DNA of 64,000 nucleotides from Eukaryota sp. TZLM1-RC (Eukaryota > Metamonada: BaSk clade). This document shows, in pieces, positions 19,770-29,309 of the stretch. Each line of letters opens with the position of its first letter. Within the stretch, counting starts at the first letter, position 1. Both the position numbers and the translations under genes were made by a program. The stretch covers positions 3,658,001 through 3,722,000 of the forward strand of contig JAUPSS010000003.1 of the NCBI GenBank assembly GCA_040285825.1. Direction: 5' to 3'. The notes beneath the pieces are model-generated. The model did not search any database, was not told where the DNA came from, and was given only the letters and a program-made list of their open reading frames with translations.

Positions 19770-22328
19770 CATCGGTGATTTTGGGCAGGTCGGCAGGTAT
19801 GGGGATGGTTTAGTCGTTCACACCTCCAGCACCTGAATAGTCTCCTGTGAGTCGAGGTGGTTTTCCGGGGCGTTGCACTAGACAAATAGGTGAGCTCCAG
19901 GGGCCTTCATATAAAACAGCGAACCCGTTGTTAATGAGGACATCCATCTCTTGGTGGGCGACTTTCAATTTATCAGGGGGTAGATATCGAAACTTTTTGG
20001 AAACAGTCTTAGATTCATCATAAAAAGGTATGCGCACTGGAGGACAGTCAATACCTTCAAGGGCGGGCAGCTTCGAAAATACTTCAGAATACTTGAACAG
20101 CATGTTTTTGATGGATTGTTCCAAAGCAGGATTGTTTAATAGGAACGATGTTTTGTCTAAATCAGGGAGGCTGGATAGGGCAAAGACACAGTTGGAGGGA
20201 GGGATGAACTGATCAGGGATTGCTTCGTCTTCCATTAGCTGGATGTTCCGGTTAGAGAGATTCACAAACAGATAGTCATCGGTGAGAATGCCTAGTTTTT
20301 TCAGTAGATCGCATCCTATAATGCAAGAGTTCTAAACAGGGGAGCACGGCAGTGGAGCAGTTTCGTGTTCACAAGCTTGTTCAGCTCATTCCTGGACAGT
20401 GAGATTATGGGCTTATTCCTTCTATTCCTGGACGAAACAATTTGATGCCACGGCCTTAGTCTTGGAGAAGGTCTTGTGGATCCTTCTAGGATAGGATCGC
20501 GTTACTCCACCGTCGGCGTCAGCACAGTCGGCGTACACCAGCCCAGAGTCAGTAACGAGGTCGGGATTAGCTTCCAGCGTCAAAGAATCTATGTTACGGG
20601 AGAAATCCTTTCCTGGCGGTACCACGTCCTTTCCTAGATTGATTGCAGAAACAATCTTTTCGAATTCGACAGCAGAGTCAAATGAAGAGTCGCAGGAGAG
20701 AGGCGGGGCGGGAGAGATAAGGGTGTGATTCTGGTAAGCTCGATGTTCAGGTTCGGAGCAAATAGTATCCAAGTTGTCAAAAAGATCTTGGAATTCTTGA
20801 GCGTCAAACAGAGCAGTACTGCTAGATGTAGAAGAGCAATAGTTATGACGTTTGATTTGGGTTAAAGGATTCAAAACAACATGATACATTTCAGTACCAG
20901 AGCTAGAGGAGGAGGAGGAAGACTGAACACCAGGGGGTTAAGTGCTTTCCACTTGATTGTTCTTCAAAAAGCGGATTGAATGGAGTCAGTGACAAAGTTG
21001 ACCTGAGAATCTTCGGCTTTCTGATGAGCGACTTGATTGACGGAACTTCGGAGATTATGTTTCTTTTGGACGGTGGGATTATTTCCATATCTTTGGGGAG
21101 TTTTGCTGGCACAGCAATTAGGTTTGGGACAATCCTTGACCACATGGCCAGGTTCCTTACAATAGAAACAAGTGACGAGAGAAGGGGACTTCTAGAGAGA
21201 GAAATATTTTCGTTCTGTTTGAGGAGTACGAAAGGACGGTGAGTGCTTGGAAGCGGAACGAGCAGAGTAAGACTTGTTGGAGGCGCGATGAGCTTGAGGA
21301 GTTCGGGGGTTGGGGTGGGGAGGTTGGGATCTTTGAAGAGGAGGAGCAAAATTGTGAACTGTGTAGTAAGCAGAGTATGGGAAATGGTAAGATGAGAGGA
21401 GCTCACGGAGGTGGGAGATTAAGCTGGAGAAGCTATCAATTATTTCAGTGTCTACATCAGTGCGAAGGACGAAACAGAGCTTGTCAGGGCGGATACCGTT
21501 GATGAAAAACTTCATTTTGGCGGATTTGGGGAGAGAGGAGGAACTAAAGCGGACGATCTTGAGAAAATGAAACTTGTATGAGGCAATAGCTTCAGAGGAA
21601 GTAAAAGAGGAGAGCTTCAAGCGTAGGTTCTGGAATTTCTAATAGATTACCGCAGGATCTTCGCTCTGGCAGAATGAAAGTAAATATGAAAGAACGGCAG
21701 AGGGTTTACGCGGGTCAACACCTTCAAGAATTTTGAAGGTTTCCAATACTATCGGCGAGATAGTAAAGAGGACGTGAGTAAGCATGGCTTGGCGGAGTTG
21801 CTCTTCTGAGGAGATTTGTCTTAGCAGGTAAGACTGAAGGTTGGAGCGGGGAAGGCATGATTCTTCATCGTCAGAATTGGTAGAGGGTTACGTGAAACTA
21901 GCAAAGGTTCGGTGATATGAAGACTCAGCTTCATTGCGGGGGACGATAACAGGTTCAGAGGGGCTTCCAAACAGAGTTTTAGACTCCGAGTTGGCGGAAA
22001 GTCTAGATCTCAGCTCAGCAATCTCTTTATTGAGTGACTCTACGTGAGAGTTTTTGGCGAGACTGGAGGAGGACGAGGGGACGCTGGAGCTTGAGGAGGT
22101 CTAAATGTTAGCGAAAGGCGGATATCTTGTCATGTCTATCAAGACATGATTAGACAAACGAGAAGCGTAAATTTTCAGCGCCTCAACATACCGAAAGATG
22201 GATTCTCGACCGGTATGTTCTAAATACGGGGCGTCTGAAGGAACGCGGGCAGAGGCAGAGGCAGGAGTGGATTCTCTCGGGTCCACATTAATTACTGTTG
22301 GCTTTAGTGCACTGTTGTTTATAAGCAA
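19770..22328 (-). mobile_element. Second Ty3/gypsy relic (gag to first part of RT)
   Basis: Minus strand from 22328. The gag region (22328-21200) ends with RPDKLCFVLRTDVDTEIID. A zinc knuckle CFYCKEPGHVVKDC (about 21135-21175) follows. A pol part at 20265-19810 contains GIDCPPVRIPFYDESK, WSSPICLV and PRLTGDYSGAGGVND, homologous to the pol of the first element (which reads GIGGVNDL at the same point). RT is then cut off at about 19770. At least three in-frame stops occur in gag (near 22103, 21888 and 21640), so the copy is dead. A protease region (about 20300-20900) is only weakly recognisable. Confidence 0.75.
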
Positions 22329-22399
22329 ATAAATACGAGAAGTCTATGAACCAGAGTTAAGAAAATCAAAATATAAAATAAACTAAATAAATTTAAACT

Positions 22400-22424
22400 A
22401 ATGACGTGATGCGTCACGTCATAT
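22400..22424. promoter_or_regulatory. Near-palindrome with two CRE-like half sites
   Basis: TGACGTGA and TCACGTCA face each other with a 4-bp centre, just outside the second Ty3 relic's gag start. It could be an LTR regulatory element; no function is shown. Confidence 0.25.
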
Positions 22425-22468
22425 TTTCCAAAACAGGAAGGTTGAGTTCAGCCTGAGCTAACATAATA

Positions 22469-22705
22469 GTGTTTGAACCTCACTGTATTTTTGCTCTCGC
22501 AATAAGACAACAATTCCCTACAAGACAACTATCTTTTGAGAACTTGTGTTTCATTGAAGGCGATAATTGTGAATCCATTAGATACGTTGTGTCAAAATTG
22601 GCTATACCTTTAAGTTGTGCTCCTACTCGATATTTTCTTGAAGTTAAGGCAAGAGTGTTCAGTCTAACAAACAAAAGCAAATCGTTCCAACTAAGATTCA
22701 AATAG
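22469..22705 (+). other. Open stretch of unknown nature
   Basis: Open on both strands (78 and 73 codons). The plus-strand reading (FSLTNKSKSFQLRFK) has a protein-like composition but no start and no recognised family. It may be an exon remnant. Confidence 0.15.
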
Positions 22706-22934
22706 CTTTCGTCTATCTACAATAAAGTTTGTCATGTAAACAAAGCCTATTCAGTCGAAATTGAACTTGATTAACCTTCCTATTGAACTTGATTAGAGGT
22801 TTAAGTCTGTTATTACAAATGTATTTTGTCTTAGATTCTCTAAGTTTTAGATTTCACGTTTGACTGCACTTGTCAAAAACTCAAAAATGGTCGTTCAATT
22901 GCAATTTCTAAAAGTTTTCACAATATTTTTTTTC

Positions 22935-23692
22935 AGCTTGCTGTTCAAATAAATTCAATGAAAGAGCAAAAAAATCGTTACTGTTCCGATACGGAATTAA
23001 TACCGCTGATGGAGTTGTTTCAGCAGTATTTGCTACAAATGTTTTATTTCATCAAAATGAAGCCAATGTTTGTATGTTGTTGGATGTTAGCAATGCATTC
23101 AATTCAATCAATCGTTGCAGAATTCATGGTGCTTTGTTGAATTATCTGCCAGAATTGTTACCTTATTTTCAAACAACATATTACACGAATTCTGATTTGC
23201 ATTTTCTGCTTCTATTTTGAAATCATCAAGTGGTGTTAACAAATAGATCCGTTAGGACCTCTTTTCTTTTTTCTGGCAATTGATCCAATTTTATTACAAA
23301 TTCAAGCAATGTTTCCTTCTTTAAAAATGATTGCTTATATGGATGATGTTGTTCTTATAGGTGACTTAACGATTTTCAGAGAAGCAACTTTAGGTTATAA
23401 AAAATTATTTAGCAAAATTGGCCTTCGACTCAACATACTTAAATGTGTTTTACTTTCAAATTCTGCAGTTTCTACAATAGTTGATGGTATTGAAATTCAA
23501 GCCAAGTTATATTCAACTGATGCTATTCGTCATTTGGGTTCGCTTTTAGGAAATGATGATGAAGTTACCAAACAATTGTTTGAAAAGTTGAATTCAATTT
23601 CGGAGAAAATTGACCAAATGATGAAATTGGATGTACAGAGACAAATCAAATTTACCATTATAAGACCTTGTTTCAAATGTTACAATAAATAA
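22935..23692 (+). pseudogene. Non-LTR reverse transcriptase relic
   Basis: Shifting frames read LLDVSNAFNSINRCRIHGAL (RT palm, D box), SSGV...PLGPLF, then an intact 127-codon part (23309-23692) with IAYMDDVVLIGD, the YMDD catalytic box, and IRHLGSLLG. It is similar in order to the LINEs at 34-41 kb but clearly divergent, so another subfamily. The 3' side runs into an AAATAAATAAA tail. Confidence 0.65.
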
Positions 23693-23831
23693 AATAAATA
23701 AATATCAATATTTTTCAGCTGTCGCTAACATTATATCACGATTAAATAATAGTTGAAGCAGCAACATCACCATACACAGACAGGTACCCACTCATCTACG
23801 AGTTCTCCAAAATTCCTCAAGTCTTTCTATT

Positions 23832-24059
23832 TTAAAACAAATGAGTATTGGCAGCCGTCATCCCACATTGGAGAATTGTAAATAATTTTGTAAGTCTTTT
23901 AAGAAAGTCTCTTTCCTGGAGATTTGAGAGATTGACGAGAGGGGCTGCCGGCACCATTTGCAAATCAAACTTTGAATAGTCCACAATTGGCCAAGTTTCA
24001 AGAGCCCAACAAATAATATAAAAATACAATTTATTAAACAAATTAAACAAATCATTAAT
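23832..24059 (-). pseudogene. Relic of dynein AAA2 region beyond an in-frame stop
   Basis: In the same frame as the dynein-like gene and directly after its TAA (24060-24062). It reads LFNKLYFYIICWALETWPIV, then KFDLQMV, which aligns with the AAA2 segment of dynein heavy chains (pattern FxFxLVWSxG ... KFDxxLR). It ends at a second stop (23832). Either it is no longer translated or it is reached by readthrough. Confidence 0.55.
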
Positions 24060-27000
24060 TTACAAACACTGAATAACATCATCTAGTTTTAAATCAACAT
24101 CATATTTTTCTAAAAACTTCAATAAAGACGTGGCCAATAATTCTAAATTTGCATCAAAACCAAAGGGAAGTAATTTTGACCAAGAAATGCAATTTTGAAT
24201 AGTCAAAATAACATTAAAATGTTTGTTGTTCAATCGATCCTCACACTGTTTCAGTATTTTGTACACATTCCATGCAATTTTCGAATGATTAACCCATGAT
24301 TTTGCTTTGAAAACCAAAGTTAAAAAATTCAAAAAATTTGGTTCATCTAATGAAATTGTTTGAGGACCTGATTGAGATTCCACAAACAAACCAAAATTTT
24401 GGTGAAATGATTGGGGGTCAATCTCCAAAAAATCACAAACTTGACTGTTTCCTAAATTGGAAACATATAACCAGACAGGAACCGATGATAAACTTTCGAT
24501 AATACAAATCAAGCGATCCAAAGGATAAATAGACGCATCAAGAAAGAGGCAATGAAAACCAAAATAATTGGAAAAGAATTTAAAATCTTGAAAACAAATA
24601 TTATTAAAAAGTACTACCTGACTCACCTTCCATTCAGCCAACAGTCGTTCAAAATCAATTTCAAATAAATCAATTTGTGGACTAGACTCAAAAACAAAAT
24701 TTCCAAGTTTGAATGAATAAAGACTCCTTTTGACCATAACGTGATGGAGCTCAGAATTCCAAAAAAATCTTGTATTTTTGAGCCATTTCTTATCAGTAAC
24801 AGACATGGTAGTAGATTCTGCCTTTTCTAAAAGGTTAACAGCGTTCGAATTCATTAAGAGTAGGGCAAATAGTGTGTCCTTCAATTCTCTACCCAAATCC
24901 TTACTTTTTACCATCAGCAGCATTTCTTCCACATTGGTCATCAGTTGATTTTTGGCAGAATCGATGGAGCCTGGGTCATATGGATGCCTTGTTAAAGCGA
25001 GATCGACTGATTTGGTTAAAAAAACAGCTTCGCAAGTAATTATTACTGAATGAGGGAATTGCTTTATCCATTGGGGTCGTTGAGCAGAATTATAATCTTC
25101 TAAGCAACTCCAGAGACTTTCATTGACTGATGACGTGATTGATTTGTAGATTTGATTGATGAAAAGAGACAAATCACCTGAGAATGAAGAAATTGATTCA
25201 GTAAAGAAGAGAATTTCTGAATTTGTGGTTTCTAATCCAGAAATTTCGTTACCCTTGAATAAAAGTTCAAACAGAAACGGAAAAATTTGACTGACAACTT
25301 GACACAGGTCTATCTGATCTCTACTCATCACTGAGAATTCCAACAGTTCCTCATTGGAAAACAAACACAACCAAGGACAACCTTCCCGATCTCGGTCAAA
25401 TCGTTTCAATAGAGAGTCAAAGGAAGTCTTTAAATTGGATTTTAATTCAGCCATTTCAGAACTTAAAGATGAGCAAATACTTGATGAAAAAAATGTTTCA
25501 ATATAGTCTGCTTGTGAAAATTTTGCCTGAATAACAGTCTCCCAAGTTGACGTGACAAGGTCAAATTCCCTTGATTGATCACGTGCCAACTGCCGGGCGA
25601 CAGCTCGAGAAAAGAATCCTGCACAAAAGAGCAACTGATTTTGTAATTGTTGAGCCGACTGAAGCATTAGGTCAAAATTAGTCAAAAATGACTGAAAATT
25701 TGATATATCACTCGAAAACGATTCGGAAAGAGGATCATTTAATATAGACGATAGTTCGATTAAATGGAGATCAACCTGTTTGATTAGACAATCAAAATCA
25801 ATTTTTGATATGTTGAACTCGTCAGAAGCGATCTGTACTTCCACACCACGCCACGTGTTATAAATTGATTCATATCGACAATAGAGATCATGTTCAGACA
25901 GTGCTTTCTGGCAAATGGAGATCAAATAATCATCATTTTCTAAAATTTTATGTTGTAAAAGCATACTGATCGTAGGAACGATTAATGACGTGGTACTTTG
26001 GGCTAACACGTCATAATGATGGAATATATCAGACCAATGATGGTTTTTGAGATGCGATTCTTTGATGAAGATAATCTTTTGTAAAATCTTTTCAAAGTCA
26101 ATCACTTTTGATTGAACTAGATCAATCACTTCATCCTTTTTCAAAACCGTGCTAACACTTTGAATAATGTCCTTAGCTTGATCAACCTGACCAGAAACTT
26201 TATTCAAGTCCATCTGTCTTATATCACTGCTGACCCACTCAATTTCCTGGGAATTCCACGTGTCCAGCAAACGCCACGTGTCATTCCTAGCTTTAACAAG
26301 CTTCACCAATTCCCCATAATTATGGAAATCAGAGAGATTTCGGCTTAAGAGCTTTTCAAATGAATGAATTTCCTCAATTGAAGCTTCATAATGACTTAAT
26401 TTTTGTTGGATTTTGGCAAGTTTTTCCATAACCATATTCGGATCACTTTTTGGATTGGTTAGTATTGGAGAGTAAAGATCACCTAAAATACCTAATAAAC
26501 CAGATTCAATTTTGCCAGAAACCTCAGCCAATTGAGATCTAATAGAAGGTAGATTTTCATCAATTTTGCATTGACTTGAAGCCAAAACAGTATCAAAGGT
26601 GTTGATAGTGGATTTCAAAGAGGAAAACTTCGAAGATTCAGAAACTGTAAAGCCACATTTATAACGTTGACCAGTTGCATAAAGGTCTTCTATAAAAGAC
26701 AACCTGCTCTCAATAGTTACTGTCTTTTGTTTAATTTCGTTAAACAGACCCACATACGAACAGAATTCGCTGAGTGGAGAAAATGAGCCTCCAGAAAGAT
26801 GTTTAATACACGTTCTGACCTCTTCCGTCAGTTCTGAATAAAGTTGCGAAAAAAGCAACCTGACCTGCTCCTTGATTATGATCAACGATTTGATTGGAAT
26901 ATCAGTCAAAAACTCCCGAAGTAGCCTTCGGTCGATAATCAAAACACCAACAGAAGACTGCTTCTTTCCCGTGGACTCAAATAGTTGGTTCCAAGATTCA

Positions 27001-28847
27001 AACAAATTGATTCTCGAAATGATCGTCTTGTTATCCCATCTTGCAACAATACTTTCCAATTCTTTAAACTCTGTTTGACTAAATTCATAAACTTCTCTCC
27101 ATGTAGACTCAAAAGAAGTGACTGATTGGGCAGCTCGCTTATAAGAAAGTTTTATTTGATTGATAATTTCTGATCGAGTTGCCGTCAAATCTTCATTTGA
27201 TTGGGAAAGTAAGGTTGCTAGATCAAAATCAACACTTGATTGATTAATGATTGATTTGAAATGATTAGATGATGCAATTAAAGGGACCGAATTCAAAATA
27301 CTGTCCGTATCAGCGAAGATACTGCTCCATACATTTGAAAACTCCTCAAAATTAGGAGAGAAAGTTAAATGTCTGGTATTTGGTTTAAAATTTACCGATG
27401 TAAGTAAAAGGCCTTCGTGTCTGGAGTCCGTGTGATGATTCAGAGTTTGGAAAATCGAAAGTACATGATTGCAATCATCATGTAAACGTGACCATAGTGA
27501 CGTCATCAACATTAAATCAATCATTTTGATGAACCTATCAAATCTAGTTGCTTCCTGTCGAGCTTCCTCCACAGCTCTTTTTCTTTCCCATTTGACTTTC
27601 TTTGCCTCTACCATTGACATACTTCGTTCAGAAAACTCATCTTCACCATCAAAATCAATCAAATTTGATGGCTTCAGTTGAGTTCTTTTATGGATGGACT
27701 CCTGGACTTCGGTGATAATGTCAATGATGGTGTTGCGGTGATTCTTAATCTTACTAATGGCTGACTCCCTAACAGTGGACTGCTGGTCGGATAACTCATT
27801 CAGTGAAACCCACCTATTGTCAAAGGAAAGTTCAATCAAATTTGAGTGGTTGATTTCATGCAAGATATTTTTAATTCTAAAAAGAGCATCTTTGAAATAA
27901 GGTCTCACAAAATAAAGGTTTTGATAAACCAACGCTTGGCTATCATTAAACTTTCTCGTTCTAAGCCATAACTTCCATCCAATAAAGAATCGAAAAAGCA
28001 AATTATTCTTAAAAAAACTAAGACACTTTAGAATTCTAAATATACCAGAGTGTTTAATCCAAGTTTTTAAATCGGTATAGTCCAACTCATTTTCCCTACC
28101 CCGTAACTTTGACATCTCCACAACTCCCTTTGCTGAGAGTGTATAATATTTTGACTTTGAATGAGCCGTGGAACCTGAAACTACTGACAATAGATAAGGA
28201 TCCCAATCAAGGTCTGAAGGTGACGTCATGTCAGTCAAAAACACGAATTTGATTGAATCATCAGGGTTATTTACAAAATAGGAAACTGCATCATCTGAAG
28301 TCTTGAGAAATCTTTCTTGGTCACGCGGTTGATTTTCCATATGTAACTTTCTGCCTAGCCTCGAAGATTTTCTAGAAGTGATTGGGGTGTTTTTGATTGA
28401 AGGTAGGTCAAAAGAATTCAGGGGAAGTGTGGATAGTGATGGCAGAAGTGAGGACTTTGTTTGAGTTTTAGAGGAAAGTCCCAAGGGTGGAAGGGTAAGC
28501 TTAGAGACCTGAGAAGAGAGAGACGAAAGGGAAGATGTGGACACGTCAGGAGAAATTGTGCAGAGCTGGTGTATAACGCATGGAGAGAAGAGTTGTTCAA
28601 GAGCAGGGATCAGGGAAATATGAGCTAGTGAGGGTGATCTACGAAGATGAGTAAGAGCACTGCGAAGAATAGAGATAACACGTAAGGAAGGGGATACTGC
28701 AAAGAAAGCACCTGATGAATAATTTCCAAGAAAGTCTATTAAGCTATACCAGAAAGACTCTTCAGAAAAGGAAGAGGATGTTGTTGTTTTAAAGAAGGAC
28801 ACTAGATCATGTTCAAAACGCCTCAGACTAAGGGTTTGATCGCTCAT
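24060..28847 (-). CDS. Dynein heavy chain-like protein: tail and linker, no motor P-loop
   Basis: Uninterrupted 1595-codon frame from ATG 28847. Around residues 270-330 the segment RFFIGWKLWLRTRKFNDSQA and LYFVRPYFKDALFRIKNILHEI matches the tail of axonemal dynein heavy chains. Long coiled or helical stretches follow. Late in the protein KKWLKNTRFFWNSELHHVMV corresponds to the end of the linker (W..Q.RYYW). A shrunken AAA1 equivalent follows: VVLFNN...FGFHCLFLDASI lies where VVFNCSD...FDEFNR would be. The Walker A GPAGTGKT segment is missing altogether and Walker B is not conserved. The stop comes before AAA2. No ATPase activity is expected. If expressed, it could act as a structural dynein tail; alternatively it is a young pseudogene, although a 4.8-kb open frame argues for selection until recently. 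Confidence 0.75.
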   Translation of the reverse strand: MSDQTLSLRRFEHDLVSFFKTTTSSSFSEESFWYSLIDFLGNYSSGAFFAVSPSLRVISILRSALTHLRRSPSLAHISLIPALEQLFSPCVIHQLCTISPDVSTSSLSSLSSQVSKLTLPPLGLSSKTQTKSSLLPSLSTLPLNSFDLPSIKNTPITSRKSSRLGRKLHMENQPRDQERFLKTSDDAVSYFVNNPDDSIKFVFLTDMTSPSDLDWDPYLLSVVSGSTAHSKSKYYTLSAKGVVEMSKLRGRENELDYTDLKTWIKHSGIFRILKCLSFFKNNLLFRFFIGWKLWLRTRKFNDSQALVYQNLYFVRPYFKDALFRIKNILHEINHSNLIELSFDNRWVSLNELSDQQSTVRESAISKIKNHRNTIIDIITEVQESIHKRTQLKPSNLIDFDGEDEFSERSMSMVEAKKVKWERKRAVEEARQEATRFDRFIKMIDLMLMTSLWSRLHDDCNHVLSIFQTLNHHTDSRHEGLLLTSVNFKPNTRHLTFSPNFEEFSNVWSSIFADTDSILNSVPLIASSNHFKSIINQSSVDFDLATLLSQSNEDLTATRSEIINQIKLSYKRAAQSVTSFESTWREVYEFSQTEFKELESIVARWDNKTIISRINLFESWNQLFESTGKKQSSVGVLIIDRRLLREFLTDIPIKSLIIIKEQVRLLFSQLYSELTEEVRTCIKHLSGGSFSPLSEFCSYVGLFNEIKQKTVTIESRLSFIEDLYATGQRYKCGFTVSESSKFSSLKSTINTFDTVLASSQCKIDENLPSIRSQLAEVSGKIESGLLGILGDLYSPILTNPKSDPNMVMEKLAKIQQKLSHYEASIEEIHSFEKLLSRNLSDFHNYGELVKLVKARNDTWRLLDTWNSQEIEWVSSDIRQMDLNKVSGQVDQAKDIIQSVSTVLKKDEVIDLVQSKVIDFEKILQKIIFIKESHLKNHHWSDIFHHYDVLAQSTTSLIVPTISMLLQHKILENDDYLISICQKALSEHDLYCRYESIYNTWRGVEVQIASDEFNISKIDFDCLIKQVDLHLIELSSILNDPLSESFSSDISNFQSFLTNFDLMLQSAQQLQNQLLFCAGFFSRAVARQLARDQSREFDLVTSTWETVIQAKFSQADYIETFFSSSICSSLSSEMAELKSNLKTSFDSLLKRFDRDREGCPWLCLFSNEELLEFSVMSRDQIDLCQVVSQIFPFLFELLFKGNEISGLETTNSEILFFTESISSFSGDLSLFINQIYKSITSSVNESLWSCLEDYNSAQRPQWIKQFPHSVIITCEAVFLTKSVDLALTRHPYDPGSIDSAKNQLMTNVEEMLLMVKSKDLGRELKDTLFALLLMNSNAVNLLEKAESTTMSVTDKKWLKNTRFFWNSELHHVMVKRSLYSFKLGNFVFESSPQIDLFEIDFERLLAEWKVSQVVLFNNICFQDFKFFSNYFGFHCLFLDASIYPLDRLICIIESLSSVPVWLYVSNLGNSQVCDFLEIDPQSFHQNFGLFVESQSGPQTISLDEPNFLNFLTLVFKAKSWVNHSKIAWNVYKILKQCEDRLNNKHFNVILTIQNCISWSKLLPFGFDANLELLATSLLKFLEKYDVDLKLDDVIQCL

Positions 28848-28925
28848 GGTAAACCAATCCCTTATGAAAACTAATGAAACAGAAGAATTCTTCTAAACCA
28901 TTCCCATCTTCACCATTTATGTTCT

Positions 28926-29234
28926 TCCTTCACTGCCAATATATTCAGTGAAGCATTTCGATCTCTATTCTACAAACTTTTGCACTATTTACACTTGGTA
29001 AGCTTCTGACGAGTAGACATCTCTTGCCTCTTCCATGGCCTTGGATTTCTGCACCATCGGAATGTTTCAACTGTTTTCTCCGCTTTCTTACAATTGAAAC
29101 AACAGCAACTGGTTCGAAACTCGTTAATTAGAGACCTTATATCCAGTCTTTTTAAATAAAATCCTTAAACCTTTCCCTTTAGTTGGTTCTTTGAATTTCA
29201 TGTGTTTTCGTTGTTCCCGTCATCTCAGTTTCCT
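28926..29234 (-). pseudogene. Second copy of the decayed Fanzor C-terminal segment
   Basis: About 300 bp almost identical to 8802-9112. It carries the same degraded zinc ribbon with the same two stop codons before NRDRNASLNIL, and the N/DEFRTS block. It lies between the dynein-like and hybrid-cluster genes. It includes only the RuvC-III/zinc part. Confidence 0.8.
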
Positions 29235-29309
29235 ATCAGAGAAATCACTACCTGTTTTGATAAGATACATTAGTCACAAAATACGCATAGCAAAACACTA
29301 CCTTATTTA

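Noticed and set aside
1-22330. In-frame TAG/TAA codons as a reassigned genetic code
   Set aside because: Stops occur inside reading frames only in mobile-element relics and after the dynein-like tail. Conserved host genes (HMG-CoA synthase, SET, Hcp, CCDC25, V-ATPase c) have none inside and end at TAA/TAG/TGA where expected.
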